Of a stretch of 64,000 nucleotides of DNA, positions 31,736-41,678 are shown piece by piece. Made by a program: the position numbers and the translations under genes. The DNA is from Diplonema papillatum (lineage: Eukaryota > Euglenozoa > Diplonemea > Diplonemida > Diplonemidae): contig JAPJBO010000052.1 of assembly GCA_030068145.1 (NCBI GenBank), forward strand, positions 1-64,000, in the 5' to 3' direction. The notes beneath the pieces were generated by a model that was not told the origin of the DNA, ran no database searches, and worked only from the letters and a program-made list of their open reading frames with translations. Position 1 is the first letter of the stretch. Each line of letters starts with the position of its first letter.

Positions 31736-32615
31736 CCCACAAAGTTGCTTGCGTACTCAGACACAACAACACAAAGGACGCATTGCACGCCGAAGTACTA
31801 TGCAGGGCCGTGACTTGACCACCGAAGGACGAACATGCCGCCTTGCGAACCGATGGCCTTCACCCACGGGTGGCACCAGGCCGTGCTCCGACTTCGCGGG
31901 GGCCGTCGGCAATGCATTGGTAGCGTGTATTGTGATTACGAAAAAAAGAAATGCGTGCAAAAGGGAAGTGCAGCCGCGTTGGAATCGGAAAGGCCTATGG
32001 TGCGAGGACCGACGAGGGAGGTGCGGCAATCGTGCGCTGCGGAAGCAGCGCGTTCTTGTCACTTATTCTTTGGTAGTGCTGTAGTGAAAAAGAATCGGGA
32101 AGGTGACTGACATTTTTTGATCCTGTTGGTTCGGGCTACAGTTCAGGAGTGCTACCATTTTACCGGGATTTTACTAGTCGTCGAAGCCAGCCCCACCCCC
32201 GAATTCTTCTGGTGTCGATTCGAGGTGGTCGTGCTCATCTAGTCATGCATTTTGCTCCTATTCCCTCAGTAAACTGCAATGCTGTAGTGCTAGGGGTACT
32301 GGAGGGATCAATTCCGGAACAACGGCTCACTAAGAAGGCTAGAAATGCGGACCCCCCCAAAGAAAGAGGTGTGTTCAGTGCACGCAAAGAACAAGAATCA
32401 TTTTGCTGCATCAGCTACTGAGCAGTTGATGCTGACCGCCCGTTGTTTCGTTCACCAGCACCCGAATCCGGAAATGTTCCTCCCGTCACGCGTGTAGGGA
32501 ATCAAGCGAAAAAAGAAGAAAATAGGGAGGCACCCCTCCAGAATCGGCGGAATTCGAGAGCGCCAATCACAGCTGAAGGGCTTATCCTGCGTTTTCACCT
32601 CTTGAGATGCAGTCG
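31736..32615. other. Intergenic stretch without a recognised gene
   Basis: Only short frames without known motifs are present. Confidence 0.3.
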
Positions 32616-33185
32616 GCGAGTATGCTCAGCGGGTGGAAAAACCCGCTGTGAGTTCGCTGGAGGCCGGAAGAAAGCCAGGCACGAAATGGACGTAACGACG
32701 ACGGTAGCAGAATGTACTGCCAAAACCCGAGGCTATCATCAGCCAGCGTCGACTGCGGCTTCGCTTCTGAAGGACCTTGGTAGAGACCAAAAGGAAGCCA
32801 GGCACGGATGGTAACGACGACGACGGTAGCAGAATGTAGTGCCACCACGCGAGGCTACCACCAGCACTAAGCGCCCAAGTCAGGCCTAGGCTGCGGCTTC
32901 GCTTCTGAAGGGCCACAGACGAGGATGGATGCTCAGCTTCCGCCAGTCAGGAAGAACATGCTGTAAGTTCACTGGATACCGAGAAAGCCAGGCACGGATG
33001 CTAACGACGACGACGTGGCAGAGTGTACTGCCACTACCCGAGTCTACCATCAGCTTCAAGCTCCCCAAGTCAGGCCTCTTCGCTTCTGAAGGGCGTTCGA
33101 TGAGTAAGCTCAGCAACCACCGGTCAGGAAGAACCCGCTGTACGTTCGCTGGATGCCGGGAGGGAGCCGAGCGCGAATGGACGGA
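32616..33185. repeat. Irregular tandem repeat reaching into a gene end
   Basis: TTCGCTTCTGAAGG recurs at about 32762, 32900 and 33080, and GCTCAGC near 32624, 32930 and 33107. Units carry GAAGCCAGGCACG-like and AGTGTACTGCCAC-like blocks. The last unit overlaps the final ~30 codons of the gene at 33110-34880, so the array seems to derive from that gene's 3' end. Confidence 0.75.
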
Positions 33186-34880
33186 ATGTACTGCCGCTGG
33201 CCGAGGCTGTCGTCGTGCAGCATCTGGAAGCAGACGGGCAGAAACGCGAGGACCAGCTTCGGGTCCGTCTCGAGTGCGCGCGCGAACTCGGAGAAGGCCA
33301 GGTGCCCCTTGAGCACCACGGGCCCCGGCGGGAACCCGGAGTCCTTCTTCTCCTTCTTGCCCTTCTTCCCGCCGCCCAGCCGCGCGGCTTCCTCGTCTCG
33401 GTGCAACGCCGTGAACACGTCGAGCAACACTTTCACCTGCGCCGAGCAACACCCCCTTTCCCATTGTTCCGAGTGATCCTGCACGCGCATCTTGCGCGAG
33501 TTTTGCAGGAAGTCCCGATGGATGTACCCGGTGTCCTCAGGGTCGTACAACGCGAAGCACTTCGCAGCGAAGACTTCCGCGCCCAGACCATTCACGACGG
33601 CGTCCACTATCTGCATCACTTCCTTGTACACCACCGTCTCCCCTACATCCAGCGCATTGGGTACGCTCGCCCAGTCGTTCAGCCCGAAAAGCGAAGCGGT
33701 GTCCTTCGTAGGTTCCTTGTCCTGTGTGCCAGTTAAAATTTTTTAAGAGTTTTGTGTCAAAGAAAACGACCACCCCCTTGTCAGAATGACCACCACGCTC
33801 GAGTTCGCTTTTCGCTGAGAAAAGTCCTTCGTCATTTCCCTTCGCGGGGGGGCACTGCTGACGGTTGCTTTCTGGACGCAATCTTCGCGAAATCTTGATG
33901 TGACACTAGCGGAACGCACTCGCCTTAAAGTAGTACGCCGCCGACTACTAATTATTTGTCCAACAATGCATTGCTAACACACAGAAGACAACTCTGCGTA
34001 CCTTGTTCAGCGACGTGGCGGTGATGAACGCTTGGCCTGATGACAAGCCCGGCATTCCGGAAGCGTGACCACCACCGCTTCCGGCTCCCCAGGCAGCGTC
34101 CCTGCCAGGTGGCGGCTTCCCCCCGGGGAGGCGGAGGACGCGGAGGATGCGCTGGAAGACGGCGTCGCCCAGCAGCCCCGGGGGAACGGCGTCCGTGGAC
34201 TGCAGGCAAGCCTTCAGCTTGTAGCTGAAGATCACCCCTGACGCGCCGCTCGCCGCACTGAGCAGCATGGCCGACACGAGGTGCAAATTCGTCTCCTTGT
34301 ACTTGGCCAGCTCGGCCTGCACCCACGCCGACTTGTCCTTCGCCTTGAGCGCTCGGCTCTGGTACTCTTTAGTCCCGGGCAGCCAGCCGAGAAGCTTCTG
34401 TTTATCGCTCCTAGGTGGTTCGGTAGGGTACCAAGCGCAGTACATCGCAGGGACCCGCTTGCACTGGGCCAGCTCGTAGCTGTCGACCACGTGCCCCGGG
34501 CCCCCGCCCGGGTGCCGGATGATCAGCCTCCGCCGGTCCGACGACACGCGGATGACCCGGCCCACCGTCGTGCTCCGCTTCCGCCGCGCCGCAGCTTCGG
34601 CGGGGGGCGGCGAAGCGTCGACGGCCGGCTGGGGGGGCGCCGTGGTGGTCGTCGGGACCAGCACCACGTCGCCGGGCTCTACGGCTTTGCAGCCGATGTT
34701 CTTGGCTTGCTCCATCATGTCCCGCCGGCGCCGGACGTTCAGCCGGTGGGCATATCCAAAGTCGCGAGAGATCACCTCGTCGAACGATTGCTGATCGTCG
34801 TACGTCAGACCCGGGGCGGTCTGGCCCCGCCGCGGCGGCCGCAGGTGCGCCCCGCTGCCGTGCTGGACGGCGGGGAACAT
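33110..34880 (-). CDS. Two-exon protein with a degenerate EF-hand
   Basis: Exon 1 (34880-34002) ends at AAG plus a GTACGC donor. Exon 2 (33721-33110) starts after CACACAG. They join in phase 0 to about 496 residues. I do not recognise the family. Exon 1 includes a short segment, VEPGDVVLVPTT, then a basic region and VGRVIRVSSDRRRLIIRH, together resembling a small beta-barrel such as an SH3- or chromo-like fold. Exon 2 contains an EF-hand-like helix-loop-helix (CFALYDPEDTGYIHRDFL): the loop has Asp at position 1 and Gly at 6 but Phe instead of Glu at 12, so calcium binding is doubtful. A later helix pair (AFSEFARALETDPKLVLAFL) resembles a second EF partner. The last ~30 codons overlap a tandem repeat, so the true end may differ. 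The intron contains a repeat H copy. Confidence 0.6.
33895..33980 (+). repeat. Dispersed repeat H (in intron)
   Basis: It shares GCGGAACGC, GCCGACTACTAATTA and CCAACAATGCATTG with 51768-51860, 63415-63540 and 63670-63745. The end, an imperfect palindrome around CAATGCATTG, is the best-kept part. Confidence 0.65.
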
Positions 34881-34946
34881 CGTTTCGGAGAAGTCGGACG
34901 AAGCGCGAGCCGCCTTCAAAGCGGCGCAACAGGGAGCGAAGCACAC

Positions 34947-35299
34947 GCTTCGAACTCAGGAGGAGGCGGTGGTGCTAGCGCCTTCGGCGAGGAGGGGGCT
35001 ACCTTTCGAACAATCGGGTGTTTCTTCTGCCTCCCTGGGGGGTCTCCCGGGGGGAGAAATATTTATCGGGTATGAAGGGCGTGGTGCTTGCACCACTGAG
35101 GTCAAGTTTTTAAACTACGGGGGGTGAAGACTCTCGACGCACGACCTCCGAGAGGGTGGAACTACGTTTTGCGGATTCTTCGAAGCTCAGGGGTGCGGCT
35201 TCTTTTTTTCTTGCGGGAGGGGAGGCTGCAGCGTGAGGTGTAAGGTTTCAATCACGCGAACAGCTCCGAAAGCGGGTCGTAAGGAGCGCGCGTCTAACC
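34947..35299. other. Intergenic stretch without a recognised gene
   Basis: This is the 5' flank of the EF-hand-like gene. A short piece resembling 24515-24560 (GCGTGGTGCTTGCACCACTGAGG) is at 35079-35101. Confidence 0.4.
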
Positions 35300-35850
35300 C
35301 CTTCTTCGAAGATGTGGCGCTGGTGCACTGCTGAAGATGCAGCCCGACAGCCACGTGAATGTAGGTTGTCAAACCTCCCCCAACTTAGCCGAATATGCCG
35401 CTCCTTCGAAAACGTGGCGCTGGTTGTGCTGCTGAACCTGTAGTCGGACCCGAAGTCTGCCGCGTGAACGAAGTCAAGCCGCCACCAACCTAGCCGAGTG
35501 GTGATGTCCTCCTTCGAAGACGTGGCGCTGGTGCACTGCTGAAGATGCAGCCAGACAGCCGCGTGATCGAAGGTTGTCAAACCGCCCCCAACTTAGCCGA
35601 ATATGCTTCCTTCGAAGACGTGGCGCTGCTGAAAATGTAGCCGTCTGCCGCGTGAACGATTTCAAACCGCCACCAACCTAGCCGAGGGGTGATGTCTTCC
35701 TTCGAAGACGTGGCGCTGGTGCACTGACAGCCAGACAGCCACGTGAAACGAAGGTTGTTACACCGCCGCCGACCTAGCCGAGTGGGGATAATGCCACTCC
35801 TTCGGAGCGTGGGTGCCCGCCGCTGCTGAAGACACAGCCGGAACGCGAAG
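35300..35850. repeat. Minisatellite of about 100 bp, five to six units
   Basis: CTTCGAAG or a close variant starts at 35304, 35404, 35512, 35610, 35700 and 35800, so spacings are 90-108 bp. Each unit also has GTGGCGCTGGTGCACTGCTG and a CCAACCTAGCCGA-like block. Confidence 0.92.
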
Positions 35851-36055
35851 GGCCTGCCGACCGCGAGCCGATCGGCGACGTGCCACTCGCTGCCGCAAGC
35901 ACGCCGCCGCAGACCCGCGGGGACGATCCCCCCAGCCGCGGCCCGGGATTGCTGCCAGCTGTTTCTCTGCTCGCCGCGTCGCGCAAAGCTGCCGAGGCGT
36001 CACTTCATGAGTCCCGGTTCCTTTCCTGCTGGCGCAGGGTAGCCTCCTTTTTGTT
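35851..36055. other. Short intergenic stretch
   Basis: GC-rich sequence without a recognised gene, ending directly before repeat E1. Confidence 0.3.
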
Positions 36056-36298
36056 TAGAGTTAAAGTTCGCTTGAAATTTCGGGGGTTTAGGGTCTCCGT
36101 GTGACCGGTGATGAATGGGTTCTCTTAGAGCAAAAAAGGGCTATATGGTTACGGGTTGTATATTTGGTGCACGCTTTCGTTATGGGTTATGGCAAGCCAT
36201 GTCCGGGACTGTTTGTGAGACACCAAATACATTCCTTCGTGGAGTGTAGTCTTGGGCCCCCCACGTTACAAGTTGTTGTCGAACGGTGGATGAATTAG
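36056..36298 (+). repeat. Repeat E1, long copy
   Basis: It has all landmarks up to CTTGGGCCCCCCACGTTACAAG and then diverges. It is very similar to 22146-22380 and 39840-40065, suggesting recent spread. Confidence 0.9.
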
Positions 36299-36423
36299 AC
36301 TCCTGAAAGAATGGGATCGCTAATTAGCGAGCCAATTCGCCTACTCCCGCTGAAAGCCCCCCAGCCTTGTAGAACGTAAACGAAATCGAGCGAAAAATCG
36401 AGCATAACCGAGTGTAATTGTTT

Positions 36424-37440
36424 TCAGTTGCAATGCAGTTGGAATGCAAACAATCTGTGGTGATAGTCTGCATCTGCGAGCGTTTTGGCCGCGGAATTGA
36501 GCGGAATTGCCGCGGAATATTTTGGGTTGGAATGCAAAGAATGTGTGGCGATAATCTGCATCTGCTCTCTTTCGTGATTACCTCTTAGAGCGCACCGTGT
36601 CATGTTTCCGGCGTTTGTTACCTTCTGGCTCGTCGGTGTCGGGCGGTCGTTCCGTGCCACCTCTCTTCGTCGCTGGTACACCTCTGCCCGCCTCGAAATG
36701 CGCGTCTCTATCTTCGATGATGGCGAGTCCTTCCGCCGCAGCGGCCGTCCTGGTGTTGTCACCGTCTGCGGCGTTCTCGATGACAGTGTCGGCGCCGGCA
36801 TCGGCCGCTTCCTTTGTGGCGCCTCGGGGTGTCGATGGTGGCGTCGGCTGCTTCTTCACCGGCGCTCGCTGCTTGCGTCTTGACTTCGGCGTCGCTTCGG
36901 GCGTCCCCGGGGGTGAAGGCCCACGCTTCCGAGGTGGCTGACTATCTTGCTTCCGCAAAAGTCAGAAAGCGAGCAAGATACAACGCATCTTCGGAGCGAT
37001 CGTTACAAGCATCCAGTGCCAACCACGAGTTCCGGACACGGTAGTGTTCACGAAGGTGTTCCTTTGGCGGGCACGCGTCAGTGATGACAGGGTAAGCGGG
37101 TCGTATGGAAGGGCAGCGCAAGCAAAGGCGGAGTTGCCCTTCCATCACCAGATGATTGCCATCCAGCTTCTTCTCGTCTCTTCTGCTGGTCGTGCTCGGG
37201 TTGTTGCTGTAGCACCCGGCGGTGGTGGTGCCCCCGCTTGCAGCACTGTCCTGGTCGCCGACTCCGCAGGTCCGGTAGCTCCCTGCAGTCCTCGCACGTC
37301 GGCATGTCGTGTTGCAGGCACCCGTGGTGTGAGTTTCTGCAGCATTCCGCGATCGTCTTACAGGTCCCGCACTGCGTCAACAACCTGTGCCTCTCGCAAT
37401 CGAGTGCGATCGCCGCGTCAGTCGGCCGAAGCACCAAGTG
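36424..37440 (-). mobile_element. Decayed LINE fragment with Cys/His-rich module
   Basis: On the minus strand a Cys/His-rich frame (37437-37078) carries CERHR, CGTCK, CCRNSHHGC, CEDCRELP and CCKRGHH in the same order as the downstream frame of the LINE at 40066. A basic, Pro/Thr-rich frame (36958-36578) follows in another reading frame, ending KRRKHDTVRSKR and a stop. The tail then reads TGCAGATTATCGCCACAC and CTTTGCATTCCAACCCAAA. The frame break and the lack of a reverse transcriptase mark it as a 5'-truncated, inactive copy. Confidence 0.75.
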
Positions 37441-38003
37441 TAGTGGACTACCGTGGCTGTAACGGGCAACGGTACTAACTGGTTCACGGTATCAGAACGT
37501 CACAAACGAAAAGGAAATCTGAAAGGGTTTCAACAAAACGAACCGACCGACGGACCTGATGCGAGAGACGGGGAGGGCGCGAGGAGGGTTGGAGGCAAGG
37601 TTAGATAGCCGCACCGTTGCGCACTAGGGTTTATAGGTGGAAACGCACACGAGGCAGTTGACGATAACGGAGCTAACGGCGCATCCGTGCATAAACTGGG
37701 GTCTAGGTGGCACGCTATATGACAAGGCATATGGCGTCCGTCCGCAAAGCAAAGTCTTCACATGTCTTTCAGCCGCACCCCCGGGGGGTTTCGGAGTGGA
37801 TGATACGTAGCTATACAGGACGTAGGTGGTAGACACCATACCTACGTATGCATAGAAGCGTAGCATGTACGCCGAGGTGCTATGCATACCTACGGGGTGT
37901 GTATACACAACCACGAGCTGCATGCGGTGCTAGTAGCCAATACACGATCGGAAGAAATTGCATTTTCACCACGCGACAACAGGGCGGTGTGACCCACTTA
38001 TTG
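37441..38003. other. Intergenic stretch with repeat L
   Basis: Repeat L at 37795-37940 (CTACGTAGCTATACAG, CCTACGTATGCAT) is a diverged copy of 23200-23410. No gene is recognised. Confidence 0.5.
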
Positions 38004-38040
38004 TTAGAGTGAAAGTTCGCTTGAAATTCCGGGATTCTAA
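38004..38040 (+). repeat. Repeat E1, short 5' fragment
   Basis: TTAGAGTGAAAGTTCGCTTG and GAAATTCCGGGATTCTA match the first bases of E1; the rest is missing. Confidence 0.75.
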
Positions 38041-38559
38041 AACCACCCGGCAACTTGCAGCAGCAAGCGTGTCCTTCATACGCAATGTGTTCTAAAAGTG
38101 GTTGCTCCACAAGGGAAAAGTGTACCGTTGTTGTTGATAGTTGCGGTCTAGCCCAATTGTGACTTAAGCGAGGTGTCCTGCTGCAGGCGCATTTAGGTTG
38201 TGGACGATATATTGCATACGGTAGTTCCTGGTGCTGTGCAATCGTAGAACGTTCTTGCATGTATGACTACTTACTTTACCATACGGTCGCATTCATTTCT
38301 TTTGTTTCCTTTTCCTTCAGGCTAGAGTGTTCGGAATGTCCAAAGTGCACTGTCGCGGAGCACATTAGGCGGACCATCATCAGCTAGAGAGGAGGAGGGG
38401 AGGGTCTTTTTCGCGTGGGCCCCCGTTAATGGCAGCACGGAACCGCAGGAATGGCGCCTGCTGACTGAAAGAAGGGGGGGCTAGGTTTCGGCAGTGTTGC
38501 GAGAAGTCGGATACGGACGGGCCGTTCCCAGGTCATTTTAGGACGATTGGGCGTGTATG

Positions 38560-38830
38560 CTTTTTTTTACACAAGCGCCAGCTTCGAAGGAAATGCTCGA
38601 CAAAAGCTGCCAGACAAAGAACCGAAGGGATCCAAAGTGCAAACTACCGAACCACGTGTTGAACGGACGTACGGTCATGCGGGTCTACCCCTACACGACA
38701 AGACACACAAACACAACAGGTCAAAGTCCTGAGTGTAAGCGAAGAACAAATCAGATTGTGTTTGTATTTGCCTCCACCTCTATATTTCCTCCCTTCCGGA
38801 GTCAAAGCAGCTACGTCGAGTAATTCCCTT
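38560..38830 (-). repeat. SINE-like element, second-half copy
   Basis: This is the inverted counterpart of 7540-7825. On the minus strand it ends AAGCTGGCGCTTGTGTAAAAAA near 38560. An internal stretch is missing. Confidence 0.85.
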
Positions 38831-39547
38831 TTGGCCATCGTTGCTGCACGTGCAGTCGGAAGGCGCTTTCCGATCAAAGAGCTGGATTCTGCCACGGTCA
38901 GCACCGGTGATCGCCTTTTCGAACCGGATGCAGCGTTTGTTTTGCGGCGTGGACCATGCACTCCTCTGCACGCCTGGCTACGTGATACCAGCGCGCGGCC
39001 AACTATGGGTGGAGTGCATTCGGCAGGTGAGTTCACTATCGGATGCTGACTTCCCTGGCCACCTTCCTGCTGTCAAATGATGAACAGACACCCTTTGCGG
39101 GATCTGATGAGCGATCACTCAGACACCTTGAGTCAGCTCTCGGTTTATCGAGTCCTGCCTACAGAAAAAAAGGCCCGCTTAAAGCCAGGCTTGCTCCGTC
39201 AGTTCAACGAAGTTACCCCAAGCTCACGATTTACTCAACAGAAAACCCACCACACGTGCTGAATTGACGGACGAGCATTCGCAGGGTTCGAATGAGGGAG
39301 CTAGCTTCGGCGTACGGCTTCCCCCGGAGAATCTTCCCTCCGCTGGGGTTGAATTGGCTTTGGGCTTGAGGCTAGTGCGGCTGCCCGCTGTTCTCGGTCC
39401 ATGACCTCGCCGGCCCCTTTATTGTACGGGAGAATGATCACTTGTTCGTGAGCCACAGCACGAGTATCAAGACAGCGAGGAGAACGAAGAGCAGCAGCCA
39501 GAGCTTCAGGCGCCGCGATTTCTGCGCAGATCGGTTCGCCTGTCGAA
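38831..39547. other. Intergenic stretch without a recognised gene
   Basis: Several short frames exist; none resembles a known family. Confidence 0.3.
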
Positions 39548-39720
39548 TTTGTTGTTCTTTTGTATAAGCACCGCTTTGTAGGAAATGCTTGAGGAGACTG
39601 CCAGTTGCGATAGATCAAAGGAGGTAAATGTGCTGTAGCCCACACGAAACCAAATCTAAATCTGGGTTTAGTAAGCGTTCTAAGCGTTCAACACCCACTT
39701 TGTAGTTGTATTGTCTAGCC
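39548..39720 (-). repeat. SINE-like element, first-half copy
   Basis: This is the inverted counterpart of 7384-7530, with the tail GCGGTGCTTATACAAAAG on the minus strand. Confidence 0.8.
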
Positions 39721-39839
39721 TCCTTCGAAATGAGCACAAGGCAGTCCCTCGAGTACTTCAAGCTTTCGACCTCACAGAAGGCCCAAGTCGCACCCGACAA
39801 CGACGCCCTTTTTTCAACTTTAGCTGGAGCTCCAGCTCA

Positions 39840-40065
39840 CTTTTTAGAGTTAAAGTTCGCTTGAAATTCCGGGGTTTTAGGGTCTCCGTGTTCATGAGCG
39901 GGTTCTCTTAGAGCAAGAAAGGGCTATATGGTTACGGGTTGTATATTAGGTGCACGCTTTCGTTATGGGCTATGGCTAGCCATGTCCGGGACTGTTTGTG
40001 ACCGACACCAAGTACATTCCTTCGTGGAGTGTAGTCTTGGGCCCCCACGTTCTACAAGTTGAGCA
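39840..40065 (+). repeat. Repeat E1, left part of an interrupted copy
   Basis: It runs from TTTTTAGAGTTAAAGTTCGC to CTACAAGTTGAGCA, where the LINE begins. The sequence resumes at 43978 with GTTGAGCAGGGGTTGCC, as in the uninterrupted copy at 22146. GTTGAGCA is present at both sides of the insertion. Confidence 0.92.
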
Positions 40066-40124
40066 TTGAGTTCTTTAAGGTGCAAGTGCCATCAAGGCAG
40101 GCGAGCACTGTTCACGGGCTAGTG

Positions 40125-41678
40125 TTACTTTATGACGTCGTCCGTCGGGAGAGTCAACGATGATGAGGATGTGGTCAAACTAGTCATTTCCAAGTCAAGT
40201 TCAATTCCCGCTCGCTTTCGCGGTGCGGACTTTCCGGGCCGGTTTGGCTGTTTCCGGGTCGACGATGGGGAAGAAGTCAGGCATTCCATTTCGTGATCGA
40301 GCGTAGAGTTGTTCACGGCCTGCCGCGATCGCTTCGATCTTCGTGGCTTCCCTGTCGGGGATGCGAGCTTCGAGGACTCCTGCAGGGGTCGCTTCCGCCT
40401 CCTTCTGGGAGGCGCGTCTTTAGGCTCGCCGGTTGGCGTGCGCGGAGGGGTTGTTTGTATGGGGATGATGTTCCCCGTTGATGACGTCTTGGGCGACGGT
40501 GATGATGACGGTGATGAAGGCGGGGAGGTTGGTGAGCTGGTGAAAGCAGCGACGCGGCAACGCACGCGAACGGCGCGGTATCTCTTGGCCGGGCGCTTCG
40601 GCCCCCGGTGGGTGGTCGGTCGCGGGGTCTCCTGCAGGATACGCTTCCGCCCCTTCCTGGGCGACTCGGACAGTTGCTCAGCCGCAGGCGAGCGCGGCGT
40701 GGCCGTGGGCGCCGGCGTGTTCGTGTTGGGTGGTGCGGCGGGCTTCGTAGCCTTCGGTTCGTCGGCACTGTGGTGCCCTTTGCCGCAGCACGCGGCGGGT
40801 CGTCGCTCTGCGAGCGTCGGCAGCTGGCGGCACCCTTCGCACGGGCCGCGGTTGTGTTCGCGGCACCCATGGTGCCCTGCGGCACAGCATGTCTTCGGCG
40901 TGTTGCAGACCGCGCACCTGGACATTCGGTGTCGGTCGCAGATCGCGATGGGTAGCCCGTCGTCGGCGGCGTGGTGGTGCCGACAGCACGCCTGCACGGT
41001 GGGCCCCTGTTTGTCTCCGAGGCGGCGGCAGATCTCACACTTCCCCTTGTAGTGCGCGACGCACTTCGTCGCGTTCCTCCTGTCGACCACCGCGCCCAGA
41101 AAATGGACGGGGTCCGGGTTTGCGGCAGGTCTCTGGGGGGCGGGCCACCGGCCTGCCCTCGCGCGTCGTTCGTCGTTGTACACGGGCTCATTGTCGTAGG
41201 CTCCGTTCCCCTTCAACTGTCCCTGGACGATTCCTCCTGTAGCGGGCATCCGGTGTCGGGGTCTGGGTTCCAGGCCCGGCAGGCTGGGCAGTCCAATAAA
41301 GGACAGTGCCGTGGTCACCGCCTTTATCGATCCGGGCAGGCAGCCGCCGAGCTCTTGCTGGGCCGCCAGCTTCATGACGGCACTGATCATGCATCGCATG
41401 CCGTTCGCTTTCTCGCGAAGCGTTTTCGCCTCCTTCTTGGGCAGCCGTACGTCCAAGCCGGAATACAACTCGAAGTCGACAGCGAGCTCAACCGATGCTA
41501 CGTCGCCGGTCGACGACCACTCAAGTCCCGCGAGCCAGTCCACGAGGGCGAGGAAGGTCCGTTCGTCCCAGTACCGTAACCACGCCCAAGCCGGGGCGAT
41601 CCGCTGATACGGGAAATCGTACCTTCGCACCGGATTCTGCCCGCAAAGCTCCCACGGAGTTCTCGCTTTGCGGTCCTT
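40125..41678 (-). CDS. LINE C-terminal region: Cys/His-rich module and basic tail
   Basis: It continues the reverse transcriptase frame after one TGA (41679-41681); the codons from 41678 to the first ATG (41630) are all open. The first ~140 residues have no motif I know (WAWLRYWDERTFLALVDWL). A Cys/His-rich stretch follows with CEICRRL, CDRHRMSRCAVC, CCAAGHHGCREH, CEGCRQLP and CCGKGHH, probably several zinc sites that bind nucleic acid. The last 180 residues are Pro/Ser/Thr/Arg-rich and basic, ending TDDVIK. A counterpart of the Cys/His module is in the decayed element at 36424-37440, and of the end at 24705-24830. Translation would need readthrough or restart; the stop could also be a simple inactivating mutation. 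Confidence 0.7.
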   Translation of the reverse strand, partial: KDRKARTPWELCGQNPVRRYDFPYQRIAPAWAWLRYWDERTFLALVDWLAGLEWSSTGDVASVELAVDFELYSGLDVRLPKKEAKTLREKANGMRCMISAVMKLAAQQELGGCLPGSIKAVTTALSFIGLPSLPGLEPRPRHRMPATGGIVQGQLKGNGAYDNEPVYNDERRARAGRWPAPQRPAANPDPVHFLGAVVDRRNATKCVAHYKGKCEICRRLGDKQGPTVQACCRHHHAADDGLPIAICDRHRMSRCAVCNTPKTCCAAGHHGCREHNRGPCEGCRQLPTLAERRPAACCGKGHHSADEPKATKPAAPPNTNTPAPTATPRSPAAEQLSESPRKGRKRILQETPRPTTHRGPKRPAKRYRAVRVRCRVAAFTSSPTSPPSSPSSSPSPKTSSTGNIIPIQTTPPRTPTGEPKDAPPRRRRKRPLQESSKLASPTGKPRRSKRSRQAVNNSTLDHEMECLTSSPSSTRKQPNRPGKSAPRKRAGIELDLEMTSLTTSSSSLTLPTDDVIK

